Shown piece after piece: positions 53,282 through 63,098 of a stretch of 64,000 bases of DNA. The DNA is from Nitrobacter vulgaris (GTDB taxonomy: Bacteria > Pseudomonadota > Alphaproteobacteria > Rhizobiales > Xanthobacteraceae), in NCBI RefSeq assembly GCF_002028545.1, contig NZ_MWPQ01000058.1, positions 43,293-107,292 on the forward strand, in the 5' to 3' direction. Numbering within the stretch: the first letter of the stretch is position 1; every line of letters starts with the position of its first letter. Below the pieces are notes generated by a model that was given only the letters and a program-made list of their open reading frames with translations, was not told the origin of the DNA and did no database searches. The position numbers were made by a program, and so were the translations under genes.

Positions 53282-54301
53282 ATGGTGACCGTCGCCGACC
53301 GCCAGCGAGCGAGCGTGACGCTCGCGCTGTGCGCGGGTGTCGCGGTGTTGACGCTGATGTCGCTGGGAATAGGCCCTGTGGCGTTGTCGCCGGCAACGAT
53401 TCTCCATGCCTTGTTTGGCGGCGGTAGCGAAATTCAGCGGATCATTGTGCTGGAGATCCGCTTGCCGCGTACGATCCTCGCGATAGCGATCGGCGCGATT
53501 CTCGGTTTGTCGGGCGCCGCCCTGCAGGGACTCCTGCGCAATCCCCTGGCATCGCCCTCGCTGTTCGGCGCACCGCAGGCGGCGGCGTTCGGCGCGGTGC
53601 TGGTGATCGCGCTGGGATTGGCCGACATTCATTCCTTTGTATTGCCAATGGCGGCGATCCTGGCTGCGTTTATTTCAGTGTTCGTGCTGCTCGTGATCGC
53701 GGGGCGCGAGACGAGTCTGCTGATCCTGATCCTCGCCGGCCTGGCGATCTCCGCTCTTGCAGGCGCGGCGACGTCGCTGACGATGAACCTGTCAAGCAAC
53801 CCTTTCGCGGCATTGGAAATTGCATTTTGGCTGCTGGGATCGCTGGAAGACCGCAGCTTTCGGCATGTGACGCTGGCGCTGCCGTTCATCGTCGCGGGAG
53901 CTGCCACCCTGATGAGCCAGCGTCATGCGTTTTGCACGCTCAGTCTCGGTGAAGAAGCCGCCTTCAGCCTGGGGGTCAACGTCGGCCGGCTTCGGTTGTG
54001 GACGATCCTTGGCGTTGCCCTTGGCGTTGGCGGTGCGGTCGCGGTGGCCGGCGCCATCGGCTTCATTGGGCTGGTCGCCCCACACCTGATGCGCCCTCTG
54101 ATCGGCTACGATCCGGCGAGGCTGCTGGTACCGAGCGCACTGACCGGCGCGGCGCTACTGCTCGCGGCCGATATCGCGGTGCGCGTCATTCCCTCGACCT
54201 CGGACATCAAGGTTGGCGTCCTGACCGCGCTGATCGGAGTGCCGTTCTTCCTCTACCTGATCGTGCGCGAGCGGCGGGCGCTGGGTGGAGGAGTGGCATG
54301 A
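53282..54301 (+). CDS. FecCD/BtuC-family ABC permease
   Basis: A 339-residue inner-membrane permease of the siderophore/haem/B12 importer family, with about ten hydrophobic segments. Typical stretches include IRLPRTILAIAIGAILGLSGAALQGLLRNPLASPSLFG near the N-terminus and GAIGFIGLVAPHLMRPLIGYD near the C-terminus. ATG 53282 is chosen by family length; an upstream in-frame ATG at 53231 would add a non-hydrophobic extension. Its stop overlaps the ATPase gene (ATGA). The riboswitch-like leader points to cobalamin as substrate, which is inference. Confidence 0.92.
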   Translation: MVTVADRQRASVTLALCAGVAVLTLMSLGIGPVALSPATILHALFGGGSEIQRIIVLEIRLPRTILAIAIGAILGLSGAALQGLLRNPLASPSLFGAPQAAAFGAVLVIALGLADIHSFVLPMAAILAAFISVFVLLVIAGRETSLLILILAGLAISALAGAATSLTMNLSSNPFAALEIAFWLLGSLEDRSFRHVTLALPFIVAGAATLMSQRHAFCTLSLGEEAAFSLGVNVGRLRLWTILGVALGVGGAVAVAGAIGFIGLVAPHLMRPLIGYDPARLLVPSALTGAALLLAADIAVRVIPSTSDIKVGVLTALIGVPFFLYLIVRERRALGGGVA

Positions 54302-55080
54302 GCGAGACGGCTGTTCTCGTCGCATCGTCGCTGTCGGCGAGCCTCGGAAAGAGAGTCGTCCTGCACGACATTTCGCTGGCACTCCCCGGTCGGCACCTTG
54401 TCGCGCTGGTCGGGCCGAATGGTGCAGGCAAGACCACATTGCTGCGGGTGCTGGCGGGACTACTGCCCTCGAAAGGCAGGATCGAAGTTTGCGGCGACGC
54501 GCTATCATCTCTAAGCCTTCAGGAACGCGCGCGCCGTTTTTCCTATCTGCCGCAGGGTCACCAGATACATTGGCCGCTACCGACAAAGGATGTCGTGGCG
54601 CTTGGACGATACCCGCACGGTGCGATCGATCCCGGAAGGCTGACCGACCACGATGCCGCGGCCGTGATGCGGGCGATGCAGATGGCTGACGTGACAGATT
54701 TGAGCGATCGTCGCGTGACGGAATTGTCGGGCGGCGAGCGCTGCCGGGTCGCGCTGGCGCGGGTGCTGGCGGTGGAAGCGCCAGTGCTTTTGGCCGATGA
54801 ACCGACTGCATCGCTCGATCCACGCTATCAGATCGAGATCCTGATCAAACTGCGGGCAACGGCTGACAGCGGAACGCTGGTTGTCGTGGTGACGCATGAT
54901 CTCGGGCTCGCCGCGCGTTTCGCCGATATTATTCTGGTGATGTCCGAAGGGCGTCTGGTATCGCAGGGACCACCTGCCGACGCGCTTTCGGAGGCCATCA
55001 TGTCCGAGGTCTTTCGTATCAGAACCTATCGTGCCGACCATGAACGTGAAATCGTCCTCGTGCCGTGGGCGGAAGTTTGA
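54298..55080 (+). CDS. ABC transporter ATP-binding protein, BtuD/FecE type
   Basis: A 260-residue ATPase for the BtuC-like permease. Walker A GPNGAGKTT is at 39-47, the Q-loop YLPQGHQIHW near 83, signature LSGGERCRVALARVL near 143, Walker B VLLADEPTASLD near 162 and VTHDLGLAARFADII follows. Translation is coupled to the permease gene. Confidence 0.92.
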   Translation: MSETAVLVASSLSASLGKRVVLHDISLALPGRHLVALVGPNGAGKTTLLRVLAGLLPSKGRIEVCGDALSSLSLQERARRFSYLPQGHQIHWPLPTKDVVALGRYPHGAIDPGRLTDHDAAAVMRAMQMADVTDLSDRRVTELSGGERCRVALARVLAVEAPVLLADEPTASLDPRYQIEILIKLRATADSGTLVVVVTHDLGLAARFADIILVMSEGRLVSQGPPADALSEAIMSEVFRIRTYRADHEREIVLVPWAEV

Positions 55081-55085
55081 TCGCG

Positions 55086-55985
55086 ATGTTGCGGCGTACG
55101 AGGTTGCATCGCTTTCGTAAGGCGATCCGGGCCGGTTTCGCCGCCCGGAGAAACGGTGATCTTGTCGCCGTCGCCCTGGCCTTGACCGTCGGCATCGTCA
55201 CGCCCGCGCACGCCGCGGATCTGCCGCGTGTTGCGTCGATTAATCTGTGCACCGATCAGCTTCTGATGACGCTCGCCGACCCGGTACAGATCGTCGGCCT
55301 TAGCCCTTATTCGCGCGATGCCGCACGCTCCTACGCCGCGGACGAGGCAAAGAAGTATCGGCGGCTCTCCGGCGAGGCGGAGGACGTGCTGATGCTCAGA
55401 CCCGACGTCGTTGTTGCCACCCAGTACACCAAGCGCGCGACGCGGGAGCTGCTGAAGCAGCAAGGGATGCGCGTGGTCGAATTCGATCTCGCAACATCGA
55501 TCGATGACGTGAAGGAACAGATTCGCCGGATGGGCGATCTTGTCCGGCATCCGGACCGCGCGCAGATCCAGATCACGCGGCTCGACGCTGCGGTGGCCCG
55601 CGCAAAGGAGGCGGCGGCGCGCAGGCCCTATCGGGTGCTGGCGCTGTCGCGACGCGGCTGGGTGTCGGGCGATAACAGCCTCACGAGTGCACTGCTCTCG
55701 GTCACCGGGCTGTCGAACGCGGCATCCGGTCTTGGCATTACGCACGGCGGGTTTGCAAAGCTTGAAACCATTGTTGCCGCTCGACCGGATCTTATCCTGA
55801 TATCGGACGGCAGCGATGTCGCCGAAGACGAAGGCAGCGCGCTTCTGTTGCACCCGGCGCTGGAGAAGATGTATCCGCCATCGCGGCGCATCGTGATTCC
55901 TGAAGATCTCACGGTGTGCGGCGGGCCGATGCTTGCCGAGGCGCTGGACCGGTTGATCGCGGAGCTGAAGCGAATCGGAGACTAG
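55086..55985 (+). CDS. Periplasmic binding protein, BtuF/FepB family
   Basis: A 299-residue class III periplasmic binding protein. A basic leader with a hydrophobic segment (LVAVALALTVGIVTPAHA) precedes RVASINLCTDQLLMTLAD, the usual start of BtuF-type vitamin B12 or Fe-chelate binding proteins. RPDVVVATQYT and RPDLILISDG are the conserved lobe strands. The start may be ATG 55086 or GTG 55065, which would overlap the upstream ATPase gene. Completes a permease/ATPase/binding-protein set. Confidence 0.87.
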   Translation: MLRRTRLHRFRKAIRAGFAARRNGDLVAVALALTVGIVTPAHAADLPRVASINLCTDQLLMTLADPVQIVGLSPYSRDAARSYAADEAKKYRRLSGEAEDVLMLRPDVVVATQYTKRATRELLKQQGMRVVEFDLATSIDDVKEQIRRMGDLVRHPDRAQIQITRLDAAVARAKEAAARRPYRVLALSRRGWVSGDNSLTSALLSVTGLSNAASGLGITHGGFAKLETIVAARPDLILISDGSDVAEDEGSALLLHPALEKMYPPSRRIVIPEDLTVCGGPMLAEALDRLIAELKRIGD

Positions 55986-56105
55986 GCTTAGGACTCATAA
56001 ACGCCGTCCGGTATCGCGCCGGGTTCCTCCGCTTACCGCGGAAGGCGCGTCCATACGCCCTTGCCGGAGCGGCGTGATCCCTCGACCGTGCTGCGCCGGT
56101 AGCCG

Positions 56106-57353
56106 TCAGAAGAGAATGCCGGTCTCCACCAACGCTCGGACCTGATCGCGTTGGTTGAGATCGCGGCCGAAGCCGTAGCCGGCTTCGAGATGGCCAACTC
56201 GGACATAGGACAACTCTCCACGCACGAAGAATAAGCCCTTCTCGTAAGTCGGAGTGATGGTAAGCGACCAGGCGTCGCTCTTTGCCCCATAGAGCAAATT
56301 TGTCGGCGTGCAGTTAGGGTCGGCGCCACACGTTCCGCCGGTCGCCTTTATATATTCGGCGCGGGCGCCGAGGGACCACTCATGGTTCAACGTGTATTTG
56401 GCGAGGAGGGCACCTCCATAGGTGCCGGCCGCGCGATTGATTCCGAGTTGATCATCACGCCCAACGTGGTTGTATTGCAGGTATGGCGTGAGTGTTAGCG
56501 GGCCGCTGGTGTATGTGTAGATCAGGTTGAAGATGCTGCTATTGTTCTGCAATAGCGGCGTTGCGGTTGAGGATTTGTCGTTTGGCGACAGACTGCCCGC
56601 ACCCACGAAGGCGATCGAATGCGACGAATCGATCGCATACGTCAGCGCGCCCGAAAGCCAGTTCAATGTGCCTGAGAAAAAGCCATCGTTCAGTGACACT
56701 GACGCGCTGAGCGGGCCGTGCCCATAATTGATCTGAACGCCGCGGTTGACTGCGTTCTCCTGATTCCAAAGCAGCCCGCGCGCGATGTTGATGTTCTGGA
56801 AGGTGAAGGTCGACTCGGCCCCCACCAAAGTTGGCAGGTGGCCCGCTACAACTGACAGCTCAGGATTGATCACCGCCTTGGCATAAGCAACAGAAACTGG
56901 ACCATATAGCTGGCCTGTCGCCTTTGTCGCTTGCAGATAGGAGGAGCCGAGGACTGGCACAGAATACGCGCCCCCCTGAATGTAGAACTGCACCGGCCCC
57001 TTGGTCGTTTGAAGCTCGATCTGAGCGCTGGTCACATCGACGAAACTGCCCTCATTGCCGGTCCCCCCGGCGTGGGTGGGATGAGTTTGGAGTGCGCCGA
57101 TTCCGATCAGTTGGCCGCCGACGAAAACCGAACCAAGCTGACCCGCATCTATCGAGAAGGGGTCGGAATTTGGCACAAGCGGGCCAGAAAAGCTGGGCGT
57201 GGAAAGAGGCTCGGCGTGCGCGACTCCTACATCGAAGAGCGCGCTGCAGCCGCCCAGCGTGAGGGCGAATTGCAAGATCCCGAGATCGAATCGACGACGC
57301 GCGGTGCGCCCGGACGTCTGAAGTGTTTGCGAATATGGCGATTGTGATGTCAT
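56106..57353 (-). CDS. Outer-membrane beta-barrel porin-like protein
   Basis: A 415-residue protein with an N-terminal leader (LGILQFALTLGGCSALFDVGVAHA) and many alternating-residue beta strands, Tyr/Asn/Gly-rich, ending in Phe (LVETGILF), the usual sign of an outer-membrane barrel. It resembles the DUF1597/BBP2-like porins of Bradyrhizobiaceae. It has no plug domain, so it is not a TonB-dependent receptor. A strong AAGGAGGGG site precedes ATG 57353. It is convergent with the ABC operon; no clear terminator is seen between them. Confidence 0.82.
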   Translation of the reverse strand: MTSQSPYSQTLQTSGRTARRRFDLGILQFALTLGGCSALFDVGVAHAEPLSTPSFSGPLVPNSDPFSIDAGQLGSVFVGGQLIGIGALQTHPTHAGGTGNEGSFVDVTSAQIELQTTKGPVQFYIQGGAYSVPVLGSSYLQATKATGQLYGPVSVAYAKAVINPELSVVAGHLPTLVGAESTFTFQNINIARGLLWNQENAVNRGVQINYGHGPLSASVSLNDGFFSGTLNWLSGALTYAIDSSHSIAFVGAGSLSPNDKSSTATPLLQNNSSIFNLIYTYTSGPLTLTPYLQYNHVGRDDQLGINRAAGTYGGALLAKYTLNHEWSLGARAEYIKATGGTCGADPNCTPTNLLYGAKSDAWSLTITPTYEKGLFFVRGELSYVRVGHLEAGYGFGRDLNQRDQVRALVETGILF

Positions 57354-58275
57354 CGGTGCATTCCCCTCCTTGGAAGGGTCAATGCGCGCGAGAACTAAGA
57401 GGGGTCGCGGAAAAGCGACGCCTTATCTTTCGGCGGTACGTAAGGCGCCGCGGCCGTTTCGCGTGTATTCGGTTGTCCTCTTGAGCGTTGGACATGGTCC
57501 TCACCAAACTAAGAAAGCGACGAAGGGGCGGGTTATCGTTTCCTGGGACCAGATCCCGCAGAGCGATCACCAGGGGACAGCTCTTGAACGTGTCCCGCGC
57601 CACACAAAGCAAAACATGTGCCAGCCGATCGGCACTCGCTATTGCTGCGGTCTGCTTCGCACTTGGCCTTTGGCAGCACCTAAGACGGACTGCCAAGGCG
57701 GGGATGCCCGTTCATCCTCGCTTAGCCCCTCATGTCAGCGATTTCCGTCGATTGAATTCCAAGGGAAGGAGTGAGGCTGGAGCTATTGACGATGAGCACT
57801 GCATAAAATTTCATCGATCGGCATAGGAACGCCATAGGCCGACCCCAGACGCCTCATTGGAGATCTGAAAATGCAGGATTTTTCGGAGGACGGCGCCTCG
57901 CCTGGGTAAGCAGGCGAACTGGGACGAGTGATGCTGGCAAGCCGCTCTAACGAGATATTCCAGAAAACATAAACCAAGAACTAAATTTGGCGGCGGCCGC
58001 ATTTCGCTGCCCGCGCGGGGGTTTTCGCGCGTCTATTTTCCCGCTCCGGATTGCCTGCCGACAATGGATGCTGAACTCCGGTTATCCTTTCATCGCTTAT
58101 GCACCCCGTTAGGTGCTTGCACGGCATTAAATTTGGGCAGTGATCTGCGTGGATTCTGGGCAAAGCGATGCTGTGGCCATCTCATTCAAGATGAGCCGAG
58201 CCATTCTACTCGGCGGGAGTTATGCGCGATGCAATCGGAAAAAATTGAACAGAATAAAGCGTGCGAAAGCTATTC
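57354..58275. other. Long intergenic region, no gene recognised
   Basis: More than 900 bp with no convincing coding frame on either strand. It separates the porin promoter side from the exbD/tonB remnant and is probably eroded DNA. Confidence 0.5.
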
Positions 58276-58850
58276 TGCTACTTTCTTAAGCACCTATGTC
58301 GGCGTCAGCTTGGTTGCGTTATCGAAGACCGGATCACCCGATCCCTTCACGATGGTGGCCGACACGACATGGCCGAGGCGATCGAGCACGAAGTTGACGA
58401 GGATCTCGACGTTTTTCTGGATGTGTTCAGGCGGATAGCGCTTGTGCTTGTCGAGATGAGCGACCAATTCCTTCTGCCAGGTGGCCAGGATCCGGCGCGC
58501 GCTTGCGCCGGTGCCTTGCTGCGGCGCGACCGAACGCTCCGATTCCTGGGCATTCTCAACGCTCAGGGCTTTGCTGCGTTAGCCGCGGCCGGAACGGACT
58601 GGGCGTCCGGAACACCCTCGAGCGCAACCAGCTTGATTTTCGTGAAGCCGCCCACGCGCAGGATCTCCAGCACGTCCATCAGGTCGCCGTAAGGCACCGC
58701 GCGGTCCGCCCGCAGAAAGATGAAACTGTCCTTGGTTATGTTCGGTGTGTTGTCCAGCGTCCGCACCAGATCGACGCGCTTGACCATGGTCTCGCCGATG
58801 GCGACGGCAAGATCGGCCTTGATGCTGACATAGTCCGTCGCGTTCTTTGC
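58276..58850 (-). pseudogene. exbD-tonB remnant
   Basis: Read leftward, 58850-58563 encodes the periplasmic part of an ExbD protein (VSIKADLAVAIGETMVKRVDL; FIFLRADRAVPYGDLMDVLEILR) but without its N-terminal membrane helix. It ends AANAAKP and stop. In another frame, directly after, comes a TonB C-terminal domain (ATWQKELVAHLDKHKRYPPE; LDRLGHVVSATIVKGSGDPVFDNATKL). The TonB membrane anchor, proline-rich spacer and last 20 or so residues are missing. ExbB is absent. This is a collapsed TonB-ExbBD system. It may once have energised a TonB receptor for the neighbouring Fe/B12-type importer. Confidence 0.8.
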
Positions 58851-59231
58851 GACGATTGGCCAGCAAAGTCTGCGCGAGCCGCGGTGCAAACGAGCGTAAC
58901 AAACAAATAAAGCTTCAGCCGCCGCGCATGGATCGCGTGAGACGAGGCGGTCAGGGCGTGATGTGCTGTGATCCAGCCATCTGCGCTCCGTTTCCGATTG
59001 ACCCGCTCGGGCTCCGAAGGAATCCTGTGTCCTGTCGACCGCGAGACCATGTTGACGTGATGCACGAGGTGCGTTTGGACATGCGCAGTATGTTGGCCGA
59101 GCTGTCATTCCGGTAGAGCTTGTGTGCCGGGATTATCTCAGACACCTCACGCCAGAGAAGCTCGTCAGAAAGGTATCGTACTTCCACAGCCGAGCATATT
59201 GTTTTCGGCCTACTGAGCGAAGGGGATGGTC
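58851..59231. other. Intergenic, no gene recognised
   Basis: About 380 bp between the exbD remnant and the nuclease gene. No gene or motif I can name. Confidence 0.45.
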
Positions 59232-60314
59232 ATGGTCCAATACTCGGGGCTGCGGTTCTGGAAGGATGTCGGAACAAGGGACCGTACCATTGACCGCTTG
59301 CTAGCGTTGCGCACAGGTCTCGCTAAGAACGTAACACCCAACAACAAGCAGGATTCCTTTCACCTCGCGACCTGGAATATCCGAGACTTCGGCGGCAGCC
59401 GGCTAAACCCGTCGCCACGCCTGCCGGAGTCTCTGCTCTACATCGCTGAGGTGATTTCCGCCTTCGATCTGGTCGCGGTGCAGGAGGTCAACGAGAACAT
59501 GACCGACTTCCAGAAGGTCATGAAGCTGCTCGGTCCGCATTGGGACTATATCGTCACCGACCAGAGCGGAAACATGGAGCGGCTCGCCTTCGTTTTCGAC
59601 ACCCGCAAAATCCGGTTTCGTCATGTCGCCGGCGAGATCGTGCTGCCGGCGAAGAAGGGCAAGGAGGTTGCTCAGTTCAACCGCACGCCATTCCTTGTCG
59701 CCTTCCAGGCCGGCTGGTTCAAGTTCAACATCTGCACCGTGCATATCTATTACGGCACAGCACAGGACACCGCGCAGCGCAAACGCGAGATCGCCGATAT
59801 CGCATCGTTCTTCACCGCGCGACAGAAGAAGGATGGCGAGACCTACATCCTCCTCGGCGACTTCAACATCCTCAATCCTGACGACCCGACCATGAACGCG
59901 CTGCTCGGCGGCGGCTTCGAGGTGCCGGCCGAGCTGCGCAAGCCGACCGCGCTGGCGAGCGCGAATTATTACGATCAGATCGCGTTGCGCACGCAGAACA
60001 AGCTGGTCGAGATCAGGAACGCCGGCTGCTTCCGCTGGCAGGACTATGTGTTTCGCGACGAAGCAGACTATGAGGCCTACAAACCCTTAATGCCGACCAA
60101 GACCAAGACCGGCAAGGACGCGAAGACGGACAACAAAGCCTATAGAACTTGGCGCACATGGCAAATGTCGGACCATCTGCCGCTGTGGACCGAGTTCAAG
60201 ATGGATTTCACGGAGTCCTATCTCACCAGCTTGAAAGCCGGCGCGACGCCCCTGGCGACATTCGCTCCTGAGTCGGGTCCGCGCCCCGAGGCCGGGCCGA
60301 CATCCGACAGCTGA
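59232..60314 (+). CDS. Endonuclease/exonuclease/phosphatase-family enzyme
   Basis: A 360-residue protein with the complete metal-dependent EEP active-site set: FHLATWNIRDFGG (Asn), VAVQEVNEN (Glu), YILLGDFNILNPDD (Asp and Asn) and MSDHLPLWTEF (Asp-His). These residues are shared by DNase I-like nucleases, AP endonucleases, sphingomyelinases and inositol phosphatases, so the substrate is open. No signal peptide is seen. ATG 59232 is chosen over ATG 59226 because GAAGGGG then has normal spacing. It lies 32 bp before the DUF2235 hydrolase gene, so the two are probably one operon. Confidence 0.87.
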   Translation: MVQYSGLRFWKDVGTRDRTIDRLLALRTGLAKNVTPNNKQDSFHLATWNIRDFGGSRLNPSPRLPESLLYIAEVISAFDLVAVQEVNENMTDFQKVMKLLGPHWDYIVTDQSGNMERLAFVFDTRKIRFRHVAGEIVLPAKKGKEVAQFNRTPFLVAFQAGWFKFNICTVHIYYGTAQDTAQRKREIADIASFFTARQKKDGETYILLGDFNILNPDDPTMNALLGGGFEVPAELRKPTALASANYYDQIALRTQNKLVEIRNAGCFRWQDYVFRDEADYEAYKPLMPTKTKTGKDAKTDNKAYRTWRTWQMSDHLPLWTEFKMDFTESYLTSLKAGATPLATFAPESGPRPEAGPTSDS

Positions 60315-60346
60315 CCGGTCATGTCTTCCGGCCAGGAGTCGTACGC

Positions 60347-61510
60347 GTGAGCAAGAACATCGTCATCTGCTGCGATGGCACCGGCAACGAGGTCGAAGGC
60401 AACCTTTCCAATGTCCTCAAACTGTTTCGCATCGCTCAGAAGAACGAGCATCAGCGCGTCTACTACAACCCTGGAATTGGCACGATCGGCAGTCGCGACG
60501 CCTGGATGCGGCTGAAGCAGAACACCAAGGCAGTGTTCGGTCTCGCCACCGGCTATGGCCTCGACGGCGATATCCTTGGCGCTTATCGGTTTATCGCCCA
60601 GCAGTACGAGAAGGACGATTCCATCTTTCTGTTCGGCTTCAGCCGCGGCGCCTACACCGTGCGCGCGCTGGCGGGCTTCATCCACATGGTCGGGTTGTTG
60701 CCGCCTGATCAGCTCAATATCGCGGACTACGCGCTGACGGCCTATAAGCGCGCCAGCGAGGAGAACGATCTCAGCATCGCCTGGAATTTTAGCCAGATCG
60801 CCGGCGGCCGCCGCGCCACCATTAAGTTCATTGGTGCATGGGATACGGTCGCCTCGGTGCTGGTGCCACGTCGCGACCGGATCATCCCGACGTTGCTGAT
60901 GCTGCCCTACACTCGCGTCAATCCGAGCGTCGAGGTCTTCCGCCACGCGATGGCGATCGACGAACGCCGGCGCATGTTCCGCCTCAACCGCTGGACCGCG
61001 CCGCAACCGTTCGTCGCCAATCGTTTCGATTCATCAGCGTCGCCTCAGGCCCAGGACATCAAGCAGGTCTGGTTCGCAGGCGTCCATGCCGACGTTGGCG
61101 GCGGCTACCCCGAGACGGAAAGCGGCCTCTCCAAATTCCCGTTGGCGTGGATGATCGATGAAGCGGTCACCCACGGGTTGAAGATCAATACCGCGATGAA
61201 AAACCACCTCGTGCTCGGCCGGCCACGCGAGGGTGGGCGAAACACCTATGTCGCGCCTGATGCGCAAGGGCCTCTGCACGATTCGCTGACATCAGCCTGG
61301 AAAATACTGGAGTGGCTGCCGAAATCGGCGAAGTGGAAGGAATGGGAGCGTCGCGAACTTCTCGGGTTCTACATTCCCGATGGGGAGCCAAGAGTTTTAG
61401 CCGATCCGTCCATCAAACCTCGCATTCACCAGTCCGTTGTCAATCGCAAGGCGCAGACGCCTGACTATGCGCCCGTCAACTTTCCGGGCGAATTTGACAT
61501 CGAGCCATGA
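60347..61510 (+). CDS. DUF2235 alpha/beta-hydrolase (Tle1-like)
   Basis: A 387-residue predicted hydrolase. It has CCDGTGNEVEG at the start, the nucleophile elbow GFSRGAYTVRALAGF (Ser-Arg-Gly), GAWDTVASV holding a likely catalytic Asp, and WFAGVHADVGGGYPE with the catalytic His. This is the DUF2235 family, which includes Tle1 type VI phospholipase effectors but also many uncharacterised cytoplasmic proteins. No type VI secretion gene, immunity partner or signal peptide is seen here. The start is GTG at 60347 with GGAG upstream. Confidence 0.88.
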   Translation: MSKNIVICCDGTGNEVEGNLSNVLKLFRIAQKNEHQRVYYNPGIGTIGSRDAWMRLKQNTKAVFGLATGYGLDGDILGAYRFIAQQYEKDDSIFLFGFSRGAYTVRALAGFIHMVGLLPPDQLNIADYALTAYKRASEENDLSIAWNFSQIAGGRRATIKFIGAWDTVASVLVPRRDRIIPTLLMLPYTRVNPSVEVFRHAMAIDERRRMFRLNRWTAPQPFVANRFDSSASPQAQDIKQVWFAGVHADVGGGYPETESGLSKFPLAWMIDEAVTHGLKINTAMKNHLVLGRPREGGRNTYVAPDAQGPLHDSLTSAWKILEWLPKSAKWKEWERRELLGFYIPDGEPRVLADPSIKPRIHQSVVNRKAQTPDYAPVNFPGEFDIEP

Positions 61511-61791
61511 TGTTGGCCGACGCGGCAACCCATGACCTTATCCTGAACGATGACGTTGCGCGCTTTGTACGTTGCTAACGCCGCTTCGCAGGATCTCACG
61601 CCACTCAGGCCGATGAAGCGCGACACCTCGCAGAGACCGTCAACGTCATGGGTGCTTCGGACCAGGAGCAACACGGGCGCCGCAGAAATGGTCAGTGAGC
61701 ATCGTGGTTGCAATGTGGTTGCAACTCCAATCTCGTTCTTGACCGTCCGTGAGATGACTTCACGTAATTATTTGATTATATTTGGGGAAAC

Positions 61792-61868
61792 TGGCGCACC
61801 CGACACGATTCGAACGTGTGACCTTTGCCTTCGGAGGGCAACGCTCTATCCAGCTGAGCTACGGGTGC
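61792..61868 (-). tRNA. tRNA-Arg (anticodon CCG)
   Basis: A 77-base tRNA on the minus strand. The acceptor arms GCACCCG and CGGGTGC pair, D-arm AGCTCAGCTGGATAGAGC is present, the anticodon stem TTGCC/GGCAA encloses loop CTCCGAA (anticodon CCG), and the T-arm has GTTCGAATC. CCA is encoded. Confidence 0.97.
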
Positions 61869-62006
61869 GAGGCATTCCATTTAGCCGATTGACGCGAGGC
61901 GGGCAACGCCCAGACGCGCCGTCCTTCGAAAATCACCGTGGCTGCTCGGAGACTGCCCGGATATGGAGACTGTCCGGATGATGGGCACGCGCCCCGGCGC
62001 GACAGG

Positions 62007-63098
62007 TCAACAACCTAGCGCCACCGGACGAAACGCCTGCAGCAAATGCTGATCGATCTTGCCGCCCATTTCTTCCATGGTCGCAAAGGATTTGGCGTGC
62101 GTGAAAGGAAGGCGATAGGCCCGCTTCTCGACCAGCGCGGCATGAATGTCCACGATCGTGGTGAGGCGCACGATGTCGCTAATCTGATCGCCACGCAGGC
62201 CATCCGGATAGCCCGAGCCATCAAGCATCTCATGATGGTGCAGAACAACGTCGAGCATCTCGGACGGAAAGCCGCCCTGCCTCAGCAAGGCTTCGTAGCC
62301 AAGGCGCGCATGCCGGCGAATTTCATTCTTCTCCTCGTTGTCGAGCTTACCTGGCTTGTCGAGAATCGCGACGGGAATGAAGGCCTTGCCCACATCATGG
62401 AGCAAGGCGGCGCGAGCAAGCCGGCGCTGATCTTCCTCGCGCATTCCGAGCTGCTGCGCGAAAGCGGCGGCGAAGCCTGTGACAAACAGACAGTGACGGT
62501 AGGTATGAGTATGGTGGCGGCCCACGGTGGCTAACCAGTCACGCAACGAGGAGAGCTTGATCGCCATCAAAATCTCTTGCTCCGCCTCCATGACATCGCT
62601 GAATGAGAGCGGAACGCCGGCTGGAAGATTCTCGAAGATCTTCACCAGCACGGCATGAGCTGCGGCAATACCGCGATTCAGAACGTTGGCGTTCGCCGCC
62701 GCGCCACTATCGTTGTCGTCCGGAAATGCGGCACGGACACGCTGTAGAACGACTTGCGCATCCAACGGGCGCGAGATGGTATCGGTGGCGCCGAGCGCCC
62801 ACGCCTGCATCGATTCGTGATGAAGGGCATCTGCAAGAACGAACAGCCGCGGCATCGATCGATAGACCTCGGCGCACAGCTTGCTGCGTACCTGCAGCAC
62901 GCTTTCGGGGGAACGCAGATTGATATCGACGACGATGCCCGAAAATCGACCGTCCGGCCTGTCCGGAATCCCGGAAGTCAATGTGGTATCAACGTCGGCT
63001 GCGCATTGCAGAATGGCCCACAAATCGCTGCTGCGGTCGGTCCGGTCGGACGCCAGAAGCAGGCGGCGCCTTGTGCGCGATCCGGTTGTGAGCGTCAT
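62007..63098 (-). CDS. HD-GYP domain protein with degenerate receiver
   Basis: A 363-residue protein. Residues about 10-125 look like a response-regulator receiver: the phosphoacceptor-type Asp in GIVVDINL is present, but the usual C-terminal Lys-Pro is Arg-Pro (ISRPLD). The rest is an HD-GYP domain (about 195-355) with LLHDVGK, HHHEMLDGSGYPDGL and further His/Asp residues, so it should hydrolyse cyclic di-GMP. No partner kinase is nearby. It is monocistronic. Confidence 0.92.
   Translation of the reverse strand: MTLTTGSRTRRRLLLASDRTDRSSDLWAILQCAADVDTTLTSGIPDRPDGRFSGIVVDINLRSPESVLQVRSKLCAEVYRSMPRLFVLADALHHESMQAWALGATDTISRPLDAQVVLQRVRAAFPDDNDSGAAANANVLNRGIAAAHAVLVKIFENLPAGVPLSFSDVMEAEQEILMAIKLSSLRDWLATVGRHHTHTYRHCLFVTGFAAAFAQQLGMREEDQRRLARAALLHDVGKAFIPVAILDKPGKLDNEEKNEIRRHARLGYEALLRQGGFPSEMLDVVLHHHEMLDGSGYPDGLRGDQISDIVRLTTIVDIHAALVEKRAYRLPFTHAKSFATMEEMGGKIDQHLLQAFRPVALGC

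Noticed and set aside
56026..56045. Short hairpin between the BtuF-like gene and the porin
   Set aside because: Arms pair only with a bulge and no T-run follows, so I did not call a terminator.
57370..57826. Overlapping frames of 105-134 codons upstream of the porin
   Set aside because: Arg/Ser-rich, mutually overlapping on both strands, with no recognisable features.
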